Numbered from the stretch's first letter, positions 39,930 through 49,127 are shown. The stretch: 64,000 nt of DNA from JAGSPQ01 sp038206395 (GCA_038206395.1 JBBRAX010000037.1:1-64000); one strand, 5' to 3'. Numbers and translations are program-made. Notes: generated by a model from the letters alone, not told the origin.

Positions 39930-41066
39930 ATGTCGACCCGCGTCGCCACTGCCCACCAGCGCGCAATCGAAGACGCGCAAGCCCTCGTCCTCGTCCCCAA
40001 CGACGGCAAGTTCCGCCTCACCACCGTCGCGGTCGGAGATCCCCAGGCGCCGCTGGCTACCTTCCTCACCATTCTCGATCTGCATGGCTTCCTGAACGAC
40101 GAAGGCCGGCTCGCCAGTGACGTGGGCCTCGTCTCGATGGGCGACCACTTCGACTGGGGCAAGGCCGACCAGCGCGTGCAGGCGACCCGCGAAGGCAGCG
40201 CCATTCTCGCGTGGCTGGCCGCACACCCGCCCGACCAGGTGCAGATCGTCTTCGGCAACCACGACCTGGTGCGCGTCGGAGAGCTTTCGACCTTCACCGA
40301 CGACGCCTTCCGCATCGCGCGCGCCGAAGCCGACCTCGCCTACCGCAACGGAGACGTCGACCCCGCGCTGCAGGCCGCGCTGGTCGAGAAGCACCCAACC
40401 GTGCCCAAGGCCGAAGTGCTGGCCCGCGACTTTTCCTGCTTCGACGTCGCTCAGCGGGTGCTGGTCACGCGGCTCTTGAAAGAAAGGCGCGCGCGCCTCG
40501 CCGTCGCCCCCGCGGCCAACCTGCTGCTGGTGCATGCGGGAGTCACCGCGACCGAGCTTCGCTGGCTGCAGGTCGAGAACCGCGATGCCTTCACCACCGC
40601 GGCCGCGATCAACCGCTTCCTCGACGAACGGGTCGAACGCTGGCCGGGCGAAGGCCCGCTGGATCTGACGCCGCTTCATGAGCAGGGCGCGGCGAAGGCC
40701 GGCGAAGCGAAGGGGATGCTCTTCCACCGCGCAGCGAACCCTTCGGTCAAGGAAGTCGGCCGCGCCGACCGCCGCTTCGACCCGCGCACCCTGCCCCGCG
40801 GCATCTCGCAGGGCATCGGCCACATCAGCGACAAGAAGTGCCGCGAGCTGCTCGGCGATTGGGTCGAACCGAACCCCATCACCTACGGGAAGATTCGCGG
40901 CCTCACCCTCGACCAGGACGCCGTTCGGTACCGCCTCGGCGCGCGCGACGGCGACGCGCTGTTCTACCTGGACGGCGGCATGAACCACGTCCCGCCCGAC
41001 CAGTACGAGCTCTTCGACCTGCGCCGGCGTCAGCCGAGCTCGAAGCGCGAGATCAGCGGCACGTGA
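39930..41066 (+). CDS. calcineurin-like metallophosphatase family protein
   Basis: 378 residues. The metal-binding motif order of metallophosphoesterases is visible: DLHG (as LTILDLHGFL near residue 50, replacing the usual DxH), SMGDHFDWG near 70, and FGNHDLVRV near 108. A late LLVHAGVT (about 195) and a further His-containing segment (GGMNHVPPDQ, near 353) follow. These motifs bind two metals and hydrolyse phosphate esters, possibly of proteins or nucleotides. There is no signal peptide. The 3' end overlaps the convergent endonuclease-fold gene by 37 bp. The ATG lies 26 bp from the permease start on the other strand, so the two promoters must overlap or lie inside the opposite gene. Confidence 0.8.
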   Translation: MSTRVATAHQRAIEDAQALVLVPNDGKFRLTTVAVGDPQAPLATFLTILDLHGFLNDEGRLASDVGLVSMGDHFDWGKADQRVQATREGSAILAWLAAHPPDQVQIVFGNHDLVRVGELSTFTDDAFRIARAEADLAYRNGDVDPALQAALVEKHPTVPKAEVLARDFSCFDVAQRVLVTRLLKERRARLAVAPAANLLLVHAGVTATELRWLQVENRDAFTTAAAINRFLDERVERWPGEGPLDLTPLHEQGAAKAGEAKGMLFHRAANPSVKEVGRADRRFDPRTLPRGISQGIGHISDKKCRELLGDWVEPNPITYGKIRGLTLDQDAVRYRLGARDGDALFYLDGGMNHVPPDQYELFDLRRRQPSSKREISGT

Positions 41067-41956
41067 TCCGACAGGCCGTCGAACCGGCCGGCCTTTGAGC
41101 CGAAAGAGTACGTGTCTTCGAGATCGCGGAAGGTGACCCCCGAGCCAAACAGGTGGTCGAGGTGCATGCGCAGCTTCATGAAGCCCGCCGTCGAGAAGCC
41201 CTTCGGGTTCTTCGGGTCGATTTGCTTGAGCAGCTCTTGCGCGCCTGAAAGCTTCGCCTCTTCGACCAGGTAGCGGTACACGGGCGAGTCGGGCGCAGAG
41301 TTGAAGTCGCCGCCGAGCACGAAGGGCTCGCCCTCGCTCTTCACCTTCACGAAATCGCCCAGCACCTTTGCTTCGGCCAGCTGGTTCTTGCCGTGGCCCA
41401 TCTTGATCTTCTGCTTCCAGAATTCCGTCGTGAAGGGCGACGGCAGGCTCAGGTGGGTGTTGAAGACGTGGAACTTCTTGCCCTTCTCGTTCTCGAGGTG
41501 CAGGTGCGCGACGATGCGCGTCTGCTTCGCGCGGCGCAGCGTGTTCTCGCCGAAGAAGGTCACCCCCTGGGGCTTCTCGTGGTTGCCCGAGATGGCCGAG
41601 AGCCGTTCGGTGTTCACCAGCATCGCAAGGCCGGTCGTGTACAGCTTCACCTTGCCGAGCCCGTAGGTGTGCGCGGGGAAGTACCAGGGTTGGTAGACGG
41701 CCTGAACGCCCTCGGCCCGAAGGCTCTCGCGCAGGTGCCGCATGAACGCTTCGAGCTGCGTCTCGTCTGCGCCGCCGCCGCGATTCGCGACGCCGCTGCG
41801 GAAAGAACGGGTCTCGACTTCCTGCAGACAGACGATGTCGGGCGGCTCGCTGAGCGAGGCGATGGCGCGCGAGATTCGCGTCTTCGCCCCCGCGGTGCTC
41901 GCGAGGCCCTTCAGCGCATGGCCAAAGTAACGGACGTTGTACGAGACGATTCGCAT
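41030..41956 (-). CDS. endonuclease/exonuclease/phosphatase-fold protein
   Basis: 308 residues. The fold's hallmarks are visible: MRIVSYNVRYFG at the start, DIVCLQEVE (metal-binding Glu, about residue 46), FNTHLSLPS (about 170), GGDFNSAPDSPVYRY (about 217) and GLSDHVPLI near the C-terminus. The family includes nucleases, phosphodiesterases and lipid phosphatases with a shared DNase I-like core. There is no signal peptide. The ATG overlaps the TfuA stop by one base (TGATG), so it is translationally coupled to the YcaO-TfuA genes. Such an enzyme is not a usual member of YcaO-TfuA sets, so its role there is open. Confidence 0.87.
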   Translation of the reverse strand: MRIVSYNVRYFGHALKGLASTAGAKTRISRAIASLSEPPDIVCLQEVETRSFRSGVANRGGGADETQLEAFMRHLRESLRAEGVQAVYQPWYFPAHTYGLGKVKLYTTGLAMLVNTERLSAISGNHEKPQGVTFFGENTLRRAKQTRIVAHLHLENEKGKKFHVFNTHLSLPSPFTTEFWKQKIKMGHGKNQLAEAKVLGDFVKVKSEGEPFVLGGDFNSAPDSPVYRYLVEEAKLSGAQELLKQIDPKNPKGFSTAGFMKLRMHLDHLFGSGVTFRDLEDTYSFGSKAGRFDGLSDHVPLISRFELG

Positions 41957-42960
41957 CAGCCCTTCCAGCGTCCCAGCACCATTGCCTGATCAGCAAGGCC
42001 TTCCAACCGTGTCGCGCCGTCCGCCAACCAACGTTCGGGTGTGCGAAGCATCTGCGCTTCCAGCGCGAGATCCTCGGCGAGCCGCTGCGCCTCATCAACC
42101 GAAAGTCCTGCCTTCGGCAGCGTCTGCAGCCACCCTTCGACCCCCTGGGGCCGAAGGCCGATCGCCCGCGCCCACCCAGCCAGCAACCGCCGACGCGTCC
42201 CCAGGTCGGCCAGCGCCTCGGCATCGTCCGAACCTTCGGCCCGCTGCAGCGCGCCTGGCACCGCGTCGACGAGCCTCCGCCTGCGCACGTGCGACGACGC
42301 CAGGGGCACGTGCACCGGCAAGGCCGCGGCGCCCGACGCGATCCACTCTGCCGCCGCCGTCAGCCCCGCGCGCGCGTCGGCCGCTTTCAAGTCGGTGTCG
42401 GTGCGGGCGAGAAATTCTCTCATCGCCGGGTCGCGCCCGAGCAGCCGCGGCCAGCTGCGATCGCCGTACGGCAGCGCGCGAGAAGCCGACCCAATTCGCC
42501 TGGCTGCCGCGGGGCTTACCACCTTCGCGCGGCGGGCCAACGACAGCGCGTGGTCGACGTTCACCTGCGGCACCGACAGCGCGCGAAAGCCGTGCTCGGC
42601 CTCGGCGTGAAGCACCGCCACGTCGGCGTCGTCGATGCGCTCACCATCGCGAAACGCACGGAAGATTTCGCCGACGCCGATCATCCCTTCGCGCCAGAGC
42701 TCGGCGGCCCGAAGGGCGCCCATGCTGGCGGCTCCAAAGACGGCGACGCCAGAACCCAGTGCCGCGCGCAGCTCGTGGTGCCACACCGACGGCTGCGCTT
42801 CGAACACGCCGTCGATCAGCACCAGCGCGGCCGGCCTTTCGACCAGCGCCCGCCACACGTCGCCCTGCCGCGCGGGAGCCAACAGCTCGCAGCCGAACTT
42901 CCGCACCTCGGCCGCAGCGAGCGTCGGCCCGACGAAGGCGAACCAGCGGCGCGCCTTCAC
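41956..42960 (-). CDS. TfuA-like protein
   Basis: 334 residues. Residues 1-150 carry the TfuA core: ALVLIDGVFEAQPSVWHHE, then the hallmark VAVFGAASMGALRAAEL, the GMIGVGEIFRAFRDG loop, and DDADVAVLHAEAE. TfuA proteins partner YcaO enzymes in thioamide formation on peptides or proteins, probably by delivering or processing the sulfur donor. The C-terminal 180 residues are helical and not conserved to my knowledge. The GTG start overlaps the YcaO stop (GTGA) and the stop overlaps the next ATG, so the three genes form one unit. The substrate is unknown. Confidence 0.9.
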   Translation of the reverse strand: MKARRWFAFVGPTLAAAEVRKFGCELLAPARQGDVWRALVERPAALVLIDGVFEAQPSVWHHELRAALGSGVAVFGAASMGALRAAELWREGMIGVGEIFRAFRDGERIDDADVAVLHAEAEHGFRALSVPQVNVDHALSLARRAKVVSPAAARRIGSASRALPYGDRSWPRLLGRDPAMREFLARTDTDLKAADARAGLTAAAEWIASGAAALPVHVPLASSHVRRRRLVDAVPGALQRAEGSDDAEALADLGTRRRLLAGWARAIGLRPQGVEGWLQTLPKAGLSVDEAQRLAEDLALEAQMLRTPERWLADGATRLEGLADQAMVLGRWKG

Positions 42961-43952
42961 TGCAGCAGCTCGGACACGCGGAAGCCCGGCACCAACACCT
43001 TTACTACGCGAATCGGCAGCCGGCCCGCGGCGAGCTCGACGAAGGCCACCGGCCGGCGAAACCGCTGCACCAGCTTCACCGCCGTCGCGGGTCCGCGCGC
43101 GGCCGCCCGGGTCGACCGCTTCGCGCGCGCGACTTCCTTCCACAGCCCCTCGACGTCGACCGTGCGCGGCACCGCGACGTCCTCGCGTGCTGCCTGAATT
43201 TCCGTCTGCCGCGACTGCGCTGCTTCGAGCACCGCCGCTTCGACGGCCTGGGCGAGCGTCGGCCGCGACGCGTAGCCCGCGGTGAGTGGAATCGGGCCGC
43301 CATCGAGCTCGCGCAGCAGCGCCCCTGCAACGGGAGCGAGCGCTGCCTTCGGTGTCAAATCAAACACCTCGAGCGCGAAGCCTTCGAACGCGTGCGCCGT
43401 CGTCAGCCGCCGCCGCGCGAAGTCCTTCGGCAGCCAACCTTCGGGCAGCACTTCGGCCAGGGCCTCGCGTTCCCACGCCTCGTACGCCGCGTGAAGCAGC
43501 GCCGCGCCCAGCTGCCGGTGAGCGCCCATCGCGTTCGAGGTCCATGGCGCTGCCATCGGCCCGAGCCCGACCGGACCACAGTGCACGGCGCCCGTGGGAA
43601 CCCAGACGTCACGGGGCGAACCATCGAGCCGCGTCCCGCGCACCCAGCCGGTGCGAAGCGTGCTCGCCTCGCCGCCGAACCATTCGCCCGGCATCACCGC
43701 GTCGAGCGCCGCAGCGGTGGACCAGACTTCTTCGTGCGGCGGCTGCTCGGCGGCCCAGAGCTCAGCCGCTTCGTGAAGTGCGCCGCGCGCCGCCGAGGCG
43801 AAGTCGCGCCCTTTTCCGTTGCTGACCTGGAGCACGTGCCCGCCCGGGCGCATCGCAGCGGCGACCTCGACTCCGGTGCGATCGAGCGCAGTGAGGCGGG
43901 CGACGCGGGTCACTCCAATCGGGTCGGCCAGGTCTTTGGGCAGCTGGTACAT
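42957..43952 (-). CDS. YcaO-domain protein
   Basis: 331 residues, a stand-alone YcaO. The ATP-binding signatures are present: SNGKG at 44-48 followed by SAARGALHEAAELW (Glu61, Glu64), and SNAMGAHRQLGAALLHAAYEAWEREA at 139-164 (Glu158, Glu161, Glu163). YcaO enzymes use ATP to activate amide backbones for azoline, amidine or thioamide formation. Next to TfuA, thioamidation is the expected reaction. It lacks the fused E1-like cyclodehydratase partner seen in azoline systems. It diverges, with only 31 bp between starts, from a MobA-like gene. I see no short peptide gene resembling a precursor nearby. Confidence 0.92.
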   Translation of the reverse strand: MYQLPKDLADPIGVTRVARLTALDRTGVEVAAAMRPGGHVLQVSNGKGRDFASAARGALHEAAELWAAEQPPHEEVWSTAAALDAVMPGEWFGGEASTLRTGWVRGTRLDGSPRDVWVPTGAVHCGPVGLGPMAAPWTSNAMGAHRQLGAALLHAAYEAWEREALAEVLPEGWLPKDFARRRLTTAHAFEGFALEVFDLTPKAALAPVAGALLRELDGGPIPLTAGYASRPTLAQAVEAAVLEAAQSRQTEIQAAREDVAVPRTVDVEGLWKEVARAKRSTRAAARGPATAVKLVQRFRRPVAFVELAAGRLPIRVVKVLVPGFRVSELLQ

Positions 43953-43983
43953 TGGCGCCTTCGCATCGTGCCGTGAGGAACGC

Positions 43984-44601
43984 GTGAAGGCGACCGCCAT
44001 CATTCTGGCCGGTGGAAAGAGCCAGCGCATGGGCGTGCCGAAGGCGCTGCTCGCCGCGGACGATGGTCACACCTTCGTCAGCCGTCTCGCCGCGACCTTC
44101 ACCGAAGCGGGGGCCGCGCCACTCATCGTCACCGGCGCGCACGCGGCGGAGATCTCGGCGGCCCACCCTTTGCTGCCGATGGTGCTGAACGCCAGGTGGG
44201 GCGATGGGCAGTGGTCGTCGGTGCAGGCCGGCCTGCGCGCGGCGCTCGCCCAAGGGTCGACCCACGTGCTGATCCACCCCGTCGACATCCCGGCGATCTC
44301 GGTTTCGACGGTGCGCGCAGTGCTCGGGGCGCTGGACCATCACGCCGCAGTCGTCGTCCACCACCAGGGCCTGCCCGCCCACCCACTGGGGCTGTCTGCC
44401 GCCGGCGCGCGAAAGCTGCTCGCGACGCACGCCCAGACCCTCGAGCAGGCGACCGGCGCACTTTCCCTACACGCCCTGGAAGTGGAAGACGCCGCGGTGC
44501 TCGACAACCTCAATACGCCAGAGGCTTATTCGCGGCGATTCGGGCACAATCCGGCGCCGGGTGTGACTGGCGGGCCCGCTTCGGAAACAAGGGGTCGGTA
44601 A
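43984..44601 (+). CDS. MobA-like nucleotidyltransferase
   Basis: 205 residues of the NTP-transferase fold. The N-terminal nucleotide-binding motif is IILAGGKSQRMGVPKALL (about residues 6-23). A metal-binding Asp follows in LIHPVDIPAIS (about 100) and a sugar/cofactor loop in HQGLPAHPLGLSAAGA (about 130). This arrangement fits the MobA/MocA group that attaches nucleotides to molybdopterin or related cofactors. The HPVD motif and length favour molybdenum-cofactor cytidylyl- or guanylyltransferase-like enzymes. No other molybdenum gene is near, so a different nucleotide-sugar role is possible. The GTG start at 43984 is the first one in front of the motif. Confidence 0.85.
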   Translation: MKATAIILAGGKSQRMGVPKALLAADDGHTFVSRLAATFTEAGAAPLIVTGAHAAEISAAHPLLPMVLNARWGDGQWSSVQAGLRAALAQGSTHVLIHPVDIPAISVSTVRAVLGALDHHAAVVVHHQGLPAHPLGLSAAGARKLLATHAQTLEQATGALSLHALEVEDAAVLDNLNTPEAYSRRFGHNPAPGVTGGPASETRGR

Positions 44602-44710
44602 CGATCCGTAACCCGCTGGACTCGTTGACCTCGCAGCCCCCAATGCAAACGCGCTTCACAAGTCCGATCGACCGATGCGACCTATTTCTCTAAACGCCGA
44701 TATTCAATCG

Positions 44711-45505
44711 ATGTCTCGGCACGACTCAGGTCAAGCGATGGTCGAATCGGCAATCGTGCTGCCGCTGACGGTCTTCATGATTCTCGGGCTTTTGCAGCTT
44801 GGCCTGCTGCAGCAGGGCCGCACGATGGGCAAGTACGCCGCGTACAAGGCGGCCCGGGCGGGAGCGATTCACAGCGCGAAGATGAAGGTGATGGAAAACG
44901 CCGCGCTGGCGGTGCTGCTGCCGGTGGTGGGCTACCAGTCCGGAGGTGGGGGCGAGGCGTACAACCGCACCCGCGACGACAGCGATCTCAAGACCGCGTG
45001 GGATCGGATGAAGGACAACACGTACCCCGACGCGACCAGCCTGAAGGTGGTCGAGATCCGCATCTGCAGCCCGACCACGGCGACGGTCAGTGGCAGCTCG
45101 GTCGACTTCGACGACGCGGCGACGATGAACGCCGCGAGCAGCTGGGAGACGATGGACAAGGGCAAGCTGTCCGTTCAGGTCACCTTCCACTACCGGATGG
45201 TGATCCCCTTCGCGAACATGGTGATCTGGAACATCGTCCGCGCCGACCAGGTCAGTGAGCAGCTGCTGCAGGTGACGCGGCTCGGTACAGCGAAGAACGG
45301 CGCGATTCAGGGCATTCGCAAGACCAACTCGACCAAGATCGCCAGCAGCGACGCGACGGTGGATTCGCTGGGCCAGTCGGGCAAGTACTTCCTGCCGATT
45401 CGCATGTCTTTCGTTCACCGCATGCAGTCGAACTTCTTTCCTTCCAAGGGTGGCTTCGAGATTCCGGGCTCGAACGAATGCATCCTGAGCTTCCCGAAAA
45501 AGTGA
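44711..45505 (+). CDS. TadE-like pseudopilin-type protein (module 2, first gene)
   Basis: 264 residues beginning MSRHDSGQAMVESAIVLPLTVFMILGLLQL, a TadE-type N-terminus with Gly, Glu+5 and a hydrophobic helix. KYAAYKAARAGAIHSAK and an exported mixed domain follow. The first 70 residues closely resemble the first protein of module 1 (31139-31888). It opens a seven-gene run of overlapping or adjacent genes. A longer start (44675) is open but adds only twelve polar residues before the motif. Likely role: minor pilin-like subunit of a Tad-like apparatus whose ATPase and platform are encoded elsewhere. Confidence 0.85.
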   Translation: MSRHDSGQAMVESAIVLPLTVFMILGLLQLGLLQQGRTMGKYAAYKAARAGAIHSAKMKVMENAALAVLLPVVGYQSGGGGEAYNRTRDDSDLKTAWDRMKDNTYPDATSLKVVEIRICSPTTATVSGSSVDFDDAATMNAASSWETMDKGKLSVQVTFHYRMVIPFANMVIWNIVRADQVSEQLLQVTRLGTAKNGAIQGIRKTNSTKIASSDATVDSLGQSGKYFLPIRMSFVHRMQSNFFPSKGGFEIPGSNECILSFPKK

Positions 45506-45513
45506 GATCCGCG

Positions 45514-47052
45514 ATGCGCACCCGAATCGTCCTCAAGACCCGCGGGCAGACCATCGTGCTGGGGGTGCTCACCCTGCTCGTGCTGGCCGTGATGATGATG
45601 CTCACGTTCACGCTGAACAACGTGGTGCACGAGAAGATTCGCCTGCAGTCGACGAGCGACGCGGCGGCCTACTCGAGCGCCATCGTCCAGGCGCGCGCCT
45701 TCAACTCGATGGTGTATTCGAACCGCGCGATCGCCGCGGCCGTCGTCGCGCAGATGACGGTGCACGCGTGGATGAACACCGCGTCGGCGACCACCGCCAC
45801 GCTCTTCAGCGGCGCGATCGCCTTCATCATGATTGCGCTGATGGAGCTCGCCCAATCCTTCTGCCCCATCGTCTGCTTCTGCGCGATCCACTGCGCCCAC
45901 ATGATCGAGGCCTTTGTCGTGATGGCGAAGTATTTCCAGAAGTGGTCCGACTACAACGACAAGGTCAAAGGCGCCGAAGAGAAGTTCAACAAAGCCGTCG
46001 GCTCGATCAAGGAAATGGTCGACGACATTCACAAGGCGCAGAAGGAAGTGCTGAAGAACGCAAACGGCGCGATTGAGTCGATTCCGGGCACGTTGAGGAA
46101 CATCAACGCGAAAGAAATCAAGGAGTACGACAAGTTCACGAAGGACAATCAGGCGACGTTCGCTTGTGCACTCGAGGGCAGTGACCTGAAGTGCGAGGGC
46201 CCGGAAGAACGCAGCGCCTCGTCGAACAGCGACCGCAGCACCGTGATGCAGAACGCGGCGAACGCGATGCGCCCCTTCTACGACCACCTGCTCACCGTCA
46301 CCGACCAACACGACGACTTCAAGGCGTCGGGCTCTGACTTCCTCAAGGACATCCAGAACAACGAAGGCAACCCCATCGTCTTCAAGTTTGGAAATGCCTA
46401 CACCGGTGAGTCGACGATGATGCTCGGCGACAACCAAACCGACACGGCGAAGAGCGTCGGCGCGTCGGTGATCACGACCTTCTTCACCAGCTGGCACGAC
46501 GGTGTCGGCGTGATGGCGCTGCCGGTCTGGGTGTTCTCGGACGAAGGCGGCGGCGCCCACTTCCCGGGCTGGGCGCACCAGGGCGACCACGACAAGTACA
46601 AGGGCATGCAGAACGAAGACGTCTGCGGCGACGAGAAAAACTGCTTCATCAACTTCCGGGCGGTGAACGACAAGGACAAGGACTTCGGCCAGCCGACTTC
46701 GTACGCATCGGCCCGCTACGACACGCTCGCTGAAAAGATGAGCGGTGGAGGCCGCGACCGCAACGCCTGGTTGGTCAGTGAGAAGGGCGAGCTCGAGCTC
46801 GACATGGGCTCGGGCAAGGCGCGGGTGCAGCTGATTCCGCGCAAGCCGGGCTACGCGATCAGCAAGGCGAAGACGTACTTCCACCAGCCAGGCAACTGGC
46901 AGGCGCCGCCGAACTTCTTCGACCCGTTCTGGCGGGCGAAGCTGCACCCGTTCATGTCGCGCGAAGAGGCGCGAAAGGCCGCCGAGACTGCAGGTGACAC
47001 GGACGGCGCGAAGAACGCAGACAAGGTGCCGGTCGAGGGGTACGAGTTTTGA
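45514..47052 (+). CDS. TadG-like protein (module 2, second gene)
   Basis: 512 residues. MRTRIVLKTRGQTIVLGVLTL leads into one hydrophobic helix, then LQSTSDAAAYSSAIVQARAFNSMVYSNR, the same block seen in the module 1 counterpart (LQTLADVSAYSNAVVNARAYND). A second hydrophobic stretch follows (IAFIMIALMELAQSFCPIVCFCAIHC, about residues 100-125) with clustered cysteines, then an amphipathic helical region and an exported C-terminus with FDPFWRAKLHPF. The ATG at 45514 is used; a GTG overlapping the upstream stop (45502) is also possible. The stop overlaps the next TTG. Confidence 0.83.
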   Translation: MRTRIVLKTRGQTIVLGVLTLLVLAVMMMLTFTLNNVVHEKIRLQSTSDAAAYSSAIVQARAFNSMVYSNRAIAAAVVAQMTVHAWMNTASATTATLFSGAIAFIMIALMELAQSFCPIVCFCAIHCAHMIEAFVVMAKYFQKWSDYNDKVKGAEEKFNKAVGSIKEMVDDIHKAQKEVLKNANGAIESIPGTLRNINAKEIKEYDKFTKDNQATFACALEGSDLKCEGPEERSASSNSDRSTVMQNAANAMRPFYDHLLTVTDQHDDFKASGSDFLKDIQNNEGNPIVFKFGNAYTGESTMMLGDNQTDTAKSVGASVITTFFTSWHDGVGVMALPVWVFSDEGGGAHFPGWAHQGDHDKYKGMQNEDVCGDEKNCFINFRAVNDKDKDFGQPTSYASARYDTLAEKMSGGGRDRNAWLVSEKGELELDMGSGKARVQLIPRKPGYAISKAKTYFHQPGNWQAPPNFFDPFWRAKLHPFMSREEARKAAETAGDTDGAKNADKVPVEGYEF

Positions 47053-48020
47053 GAGCCCTGCGCATCAAGGCGCGCGGGCAGGCCGTGCTCGAGCTGTCGC
47101 TCCTGCTGATCGTGATGGTTCCGATCATCTTCTACAGCCTCTTTCTGGACGACCTGTTGCGGCACCGCCTCGACATGCTCGAGGCGGTCGTCTCTTCACC
47201 GTGGGACGCGACGGGCATCGACCAGGAAAGCAGCAACGGGGGCGACATCGCCTCCAACGAAAGGCACGCCTGGTGTGACCACACGTACACGTACAACTCG
47301 TACGACGTGGACTACGAGTGCGACAACGACGGCAGCCGCCACCACAAGGCCTTCGCGGCGCACGTGTGCTGGATCGTCGAAGGCGGCCAGCAGATCGAAT
47401 GCTCGCGCGACGCCAACACGCCGTCGATCGACGATGACGCAAGCTACAACGGCGGTGGCATCACCACCTGCTCGGCCCGCGCGGGGGTCTTCAACTACTT
47501 CATCGTGCAGCAGGCGATGGCGGGCTTCACCCAGATGGACAACCTGACGAAGGCCGAGCACCTGGCTGGCGCGGTGCACAGCCACTACGGCGCGGCGTCG
47601 GCGAACATCTTCATGCTCGAGAAGCAGCAGTTCGCGGTGCTCCACGACGACTGGGCGCTGAAGCTGCCGGGCGACGTCGACTCGGCCTTCGACATCATGT
47701 CGATGATTCCGGGCGGGCTCTTCGACTCGGGCTTCAAGAGCCGGGTGAAGGTCTATTACGACAAGAACGCGAAGTTCGATGATGCCGACGACTTCTTCGA
47801 CAAGCTCGACGACGAGAAGCTGATCAAGGACACGGCAAACGACGACGGGTTCACGGGCGACGACCCGAGCACGCTGCACCTGTCTTTCAACAAAGAGCCG
47901 GGCCACGACTTCGGCATCATCAAAAAGCACCCGTCGTCTGCCTGGTCGGACTCGCGGGTCAAAGACACGCACGGCTCGCGCGAGAACTCGTACTTCGGCG
48001 TCTCCGAGAGCACCTGGTAG
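47049..48020 (+). CDS. TadE-like protein (module 2, third gene)
   Basis: 323 residues. The N-terminus MRALRIKARGQAVLELSLLLIVMVPIIFYSLF is TadE-like, with Glu+5. It is followed by a conserved-looking WDATG at about residue 54 (WEATG in the module 1 counterpart). The exported part is Asp-rich with several cysteines (HAWCDHTYTYN; CWIVEGGQQIEC) and ends in a Ser/Arg-rich tail. The TTG start overlaps the upstream stop (TTGA), exactly as in module 1. The shared unusual start supports common ancestry of the two modules. Its substrate or partner is unknown. Confidence 0.82.
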   Translation: MRALRIKARGQAVLELSLLLIVMVPIIFYSLFLDDLLRHRLDMLEAVVSSPWDATGIDQESSNGGDIASNERHAWCDHTYTYNSYDVDYECDNDGSRHHKAFAAHVCWIVEGGQQIECSRDANTPSIDDDASYNGGGITTCSARAGVFNYFIVQQAMAGFTQMDNLTKAEHLAGAVHSHYGAASANIFMLEKQQFAVLHDDWALKLPGDVDSAFDIMSMIPGGLFDSGFKSRVKVYYDKNAKFDDADDFFDKLDDEKLIKDTANDDGFTGDDPSTLHLSFNKEPGHDFGIIKKHPSSAWSDSRVKDTHGSRENSYFGVSESTW

Positions 48021-48024
48021 TGGC

Positions 48025-48906
48025 GTGGCCGAGCCGCGCGCCATCAGCCTGCCCTTCTTTTTTCTCGGGGTCATGGCCCTGGGTTCGGTGCTCGGCACCG
48101 GCGCGTACTGGATCAAGGCGTCGCAGGAAGACGAGCGCATCGACCAGGTGATGTCGCAGTCGGCGACGGTCGATCGCGTGCGCGGCATGTCGGTGGACAT
48201 CACGGCTCCGCCCGAGGCGGCGCTGGAAGGAATTCCCCCCTACCCGCGCGCGGTGCCGAAGAAGGTCGCCGACACGCTGAAGGGTCAGGGCTCGCAGCTG
48301 GCGGTGGCGTGGTTCACGACGGACGACAGCGTCGACGCGGTGATCGCGTTCTACGAAGCGGCGTTTCGCAAAGAGAAGCGGCCACTGGTCAGCCACCGCT
48401 ACAGCGAAAGATCGGGCTACGTGGGCTGGCTGCAGCCGGACTTCATGGGCGTGCCGCCGGAAGACGCGGGCATCGACATTCTCGCGGGGACGATGCACCT
48501 GGTCAGCGTGATGAAAGAAGGCCGCCAGACGGCCGTGCTCGTGTCGGCCTCGCGCCCGATGGACCTGCTCGACAACCCTACCCGCTTGCCTCCTGGTGTC
48601 GAGCTGCCGCCGTATGCCGACGCCGCAAAGGTGTTCGACCTGGGCGAAGGCGAGCTGAAGCAGACGACGGTGTGGAGCGAGGTGAAGAACCGCCCCGTGG
48701 CCGAGGTCGAAGGGTGGATGCGCGAGAACTTGAAGCAACATGGCTGGAAAATCGCCGACCATGCTTCTGCGCCTGTTCGCACCGCGATGGACTTCAGGCG
48801 AGACAAAGAGCACCTGTCGGTGGTGCTCACCCCCGAAGGGTCGAAGATTGGCCTCATGGTACAGTACGCCAACCAACCGCAGTCACTCACAGAAGGGCTC
48901 CAATGA
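48025..48906 (+). CDS. membrane-anchored protein with FYR/GW-type repeats (module 2, fourth gene)
   Basis: 293 residues. One N-terminal membrane helix (about residues 8-28) is followed by a periplasmic part with two similar halves. The first half has VIAFYEAAFRKE near residue 112 and SVMKEGRQTAVLVSA. The second has VEGWMRENLKQHGWKIAD near residue 230, FRRDKEHLSVVLTPEGSKIGLMV. The second half matches the C-terminal part of the module 1 protein at 27827-28546 in pattern (x-VxxFYR-x-GW, then PEG-x-V-x-LV). The GTG start is 4 bp after the upstream stop, and the stop overlaps the next ATG (ATGA). Function unknown. Confidence 0.8.
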   Translation: MAEPRAISLPFFFLGVMALGSVLGTGAYWIKASQEDERIDQVMSQSATVDRVRGMSVDITAPPEAALEGIPPYPRAVPKKVADTLKGQGSQLAVAWFTTDDSVDAVIAFYEAAFRKEKRPLVSHRYSERSGYVGWLQPDFMGVPPEDAGIDILAGTMHLVSVMKEGRQTAVLVSASRPMDLLDNPTRLPPGVELPPYADAAKVFDLGEGELKQTTVWSEVKNRPVAEVEGWMRENLKQHGWKIADHASAPVRTAMDFRRDKEHLSVVLTPEGSKIGLMVQYANQPQSLTEGLQ

Positions 48907-49127
48907 AGCGTCTCGCGATGCTCACCCTGTTGATCTCGACGGCGGCGTTCGCCGGAAAGGATGACTGCAAAGTGCAATGCGCCGGGGTGCGCGGCCCGTG
49001 TGCGTCGGCGTGCGAGGACGCGAGCAAGTCGAAGAAGCAGACCGCCGACTGCGCGAAGAAGATGTGCGACATGGCGGTACAGCAGTGCGAAGCCCAATGC
49101 GGAGCCGGCAATGCCAAGAAACGCTGA
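48903..49127 (+). CDS. small exported eight-cysteine protein
   Basis: 74 residues. The signal peptide (MKRLAMLTLLISTAAFA) is followed by a 57-residue mature protein with eight cysteines spaced C-3-C-6-C-3-C-12-C-4-C-6-C-3-C. The spacing resembles two helical hairpins pinned by CX3C pairs. A second, related protein (49335-49571) has nearly the same spacing. The start overlaps the upstream stop (ATGA), and the 3' end overlaps the Flp-like gene by 17 bp. Disulfide-held periplasmic or surface factor is the natural reading; the function is unknown. Confidence 0.78.
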   Translation: MKRLAMLTLLISTAAFAGKDDCKVQCAGVRGPCASACEDASKSKKQTADCAKKMCDMAVQQCEAQCGAGNAKKR

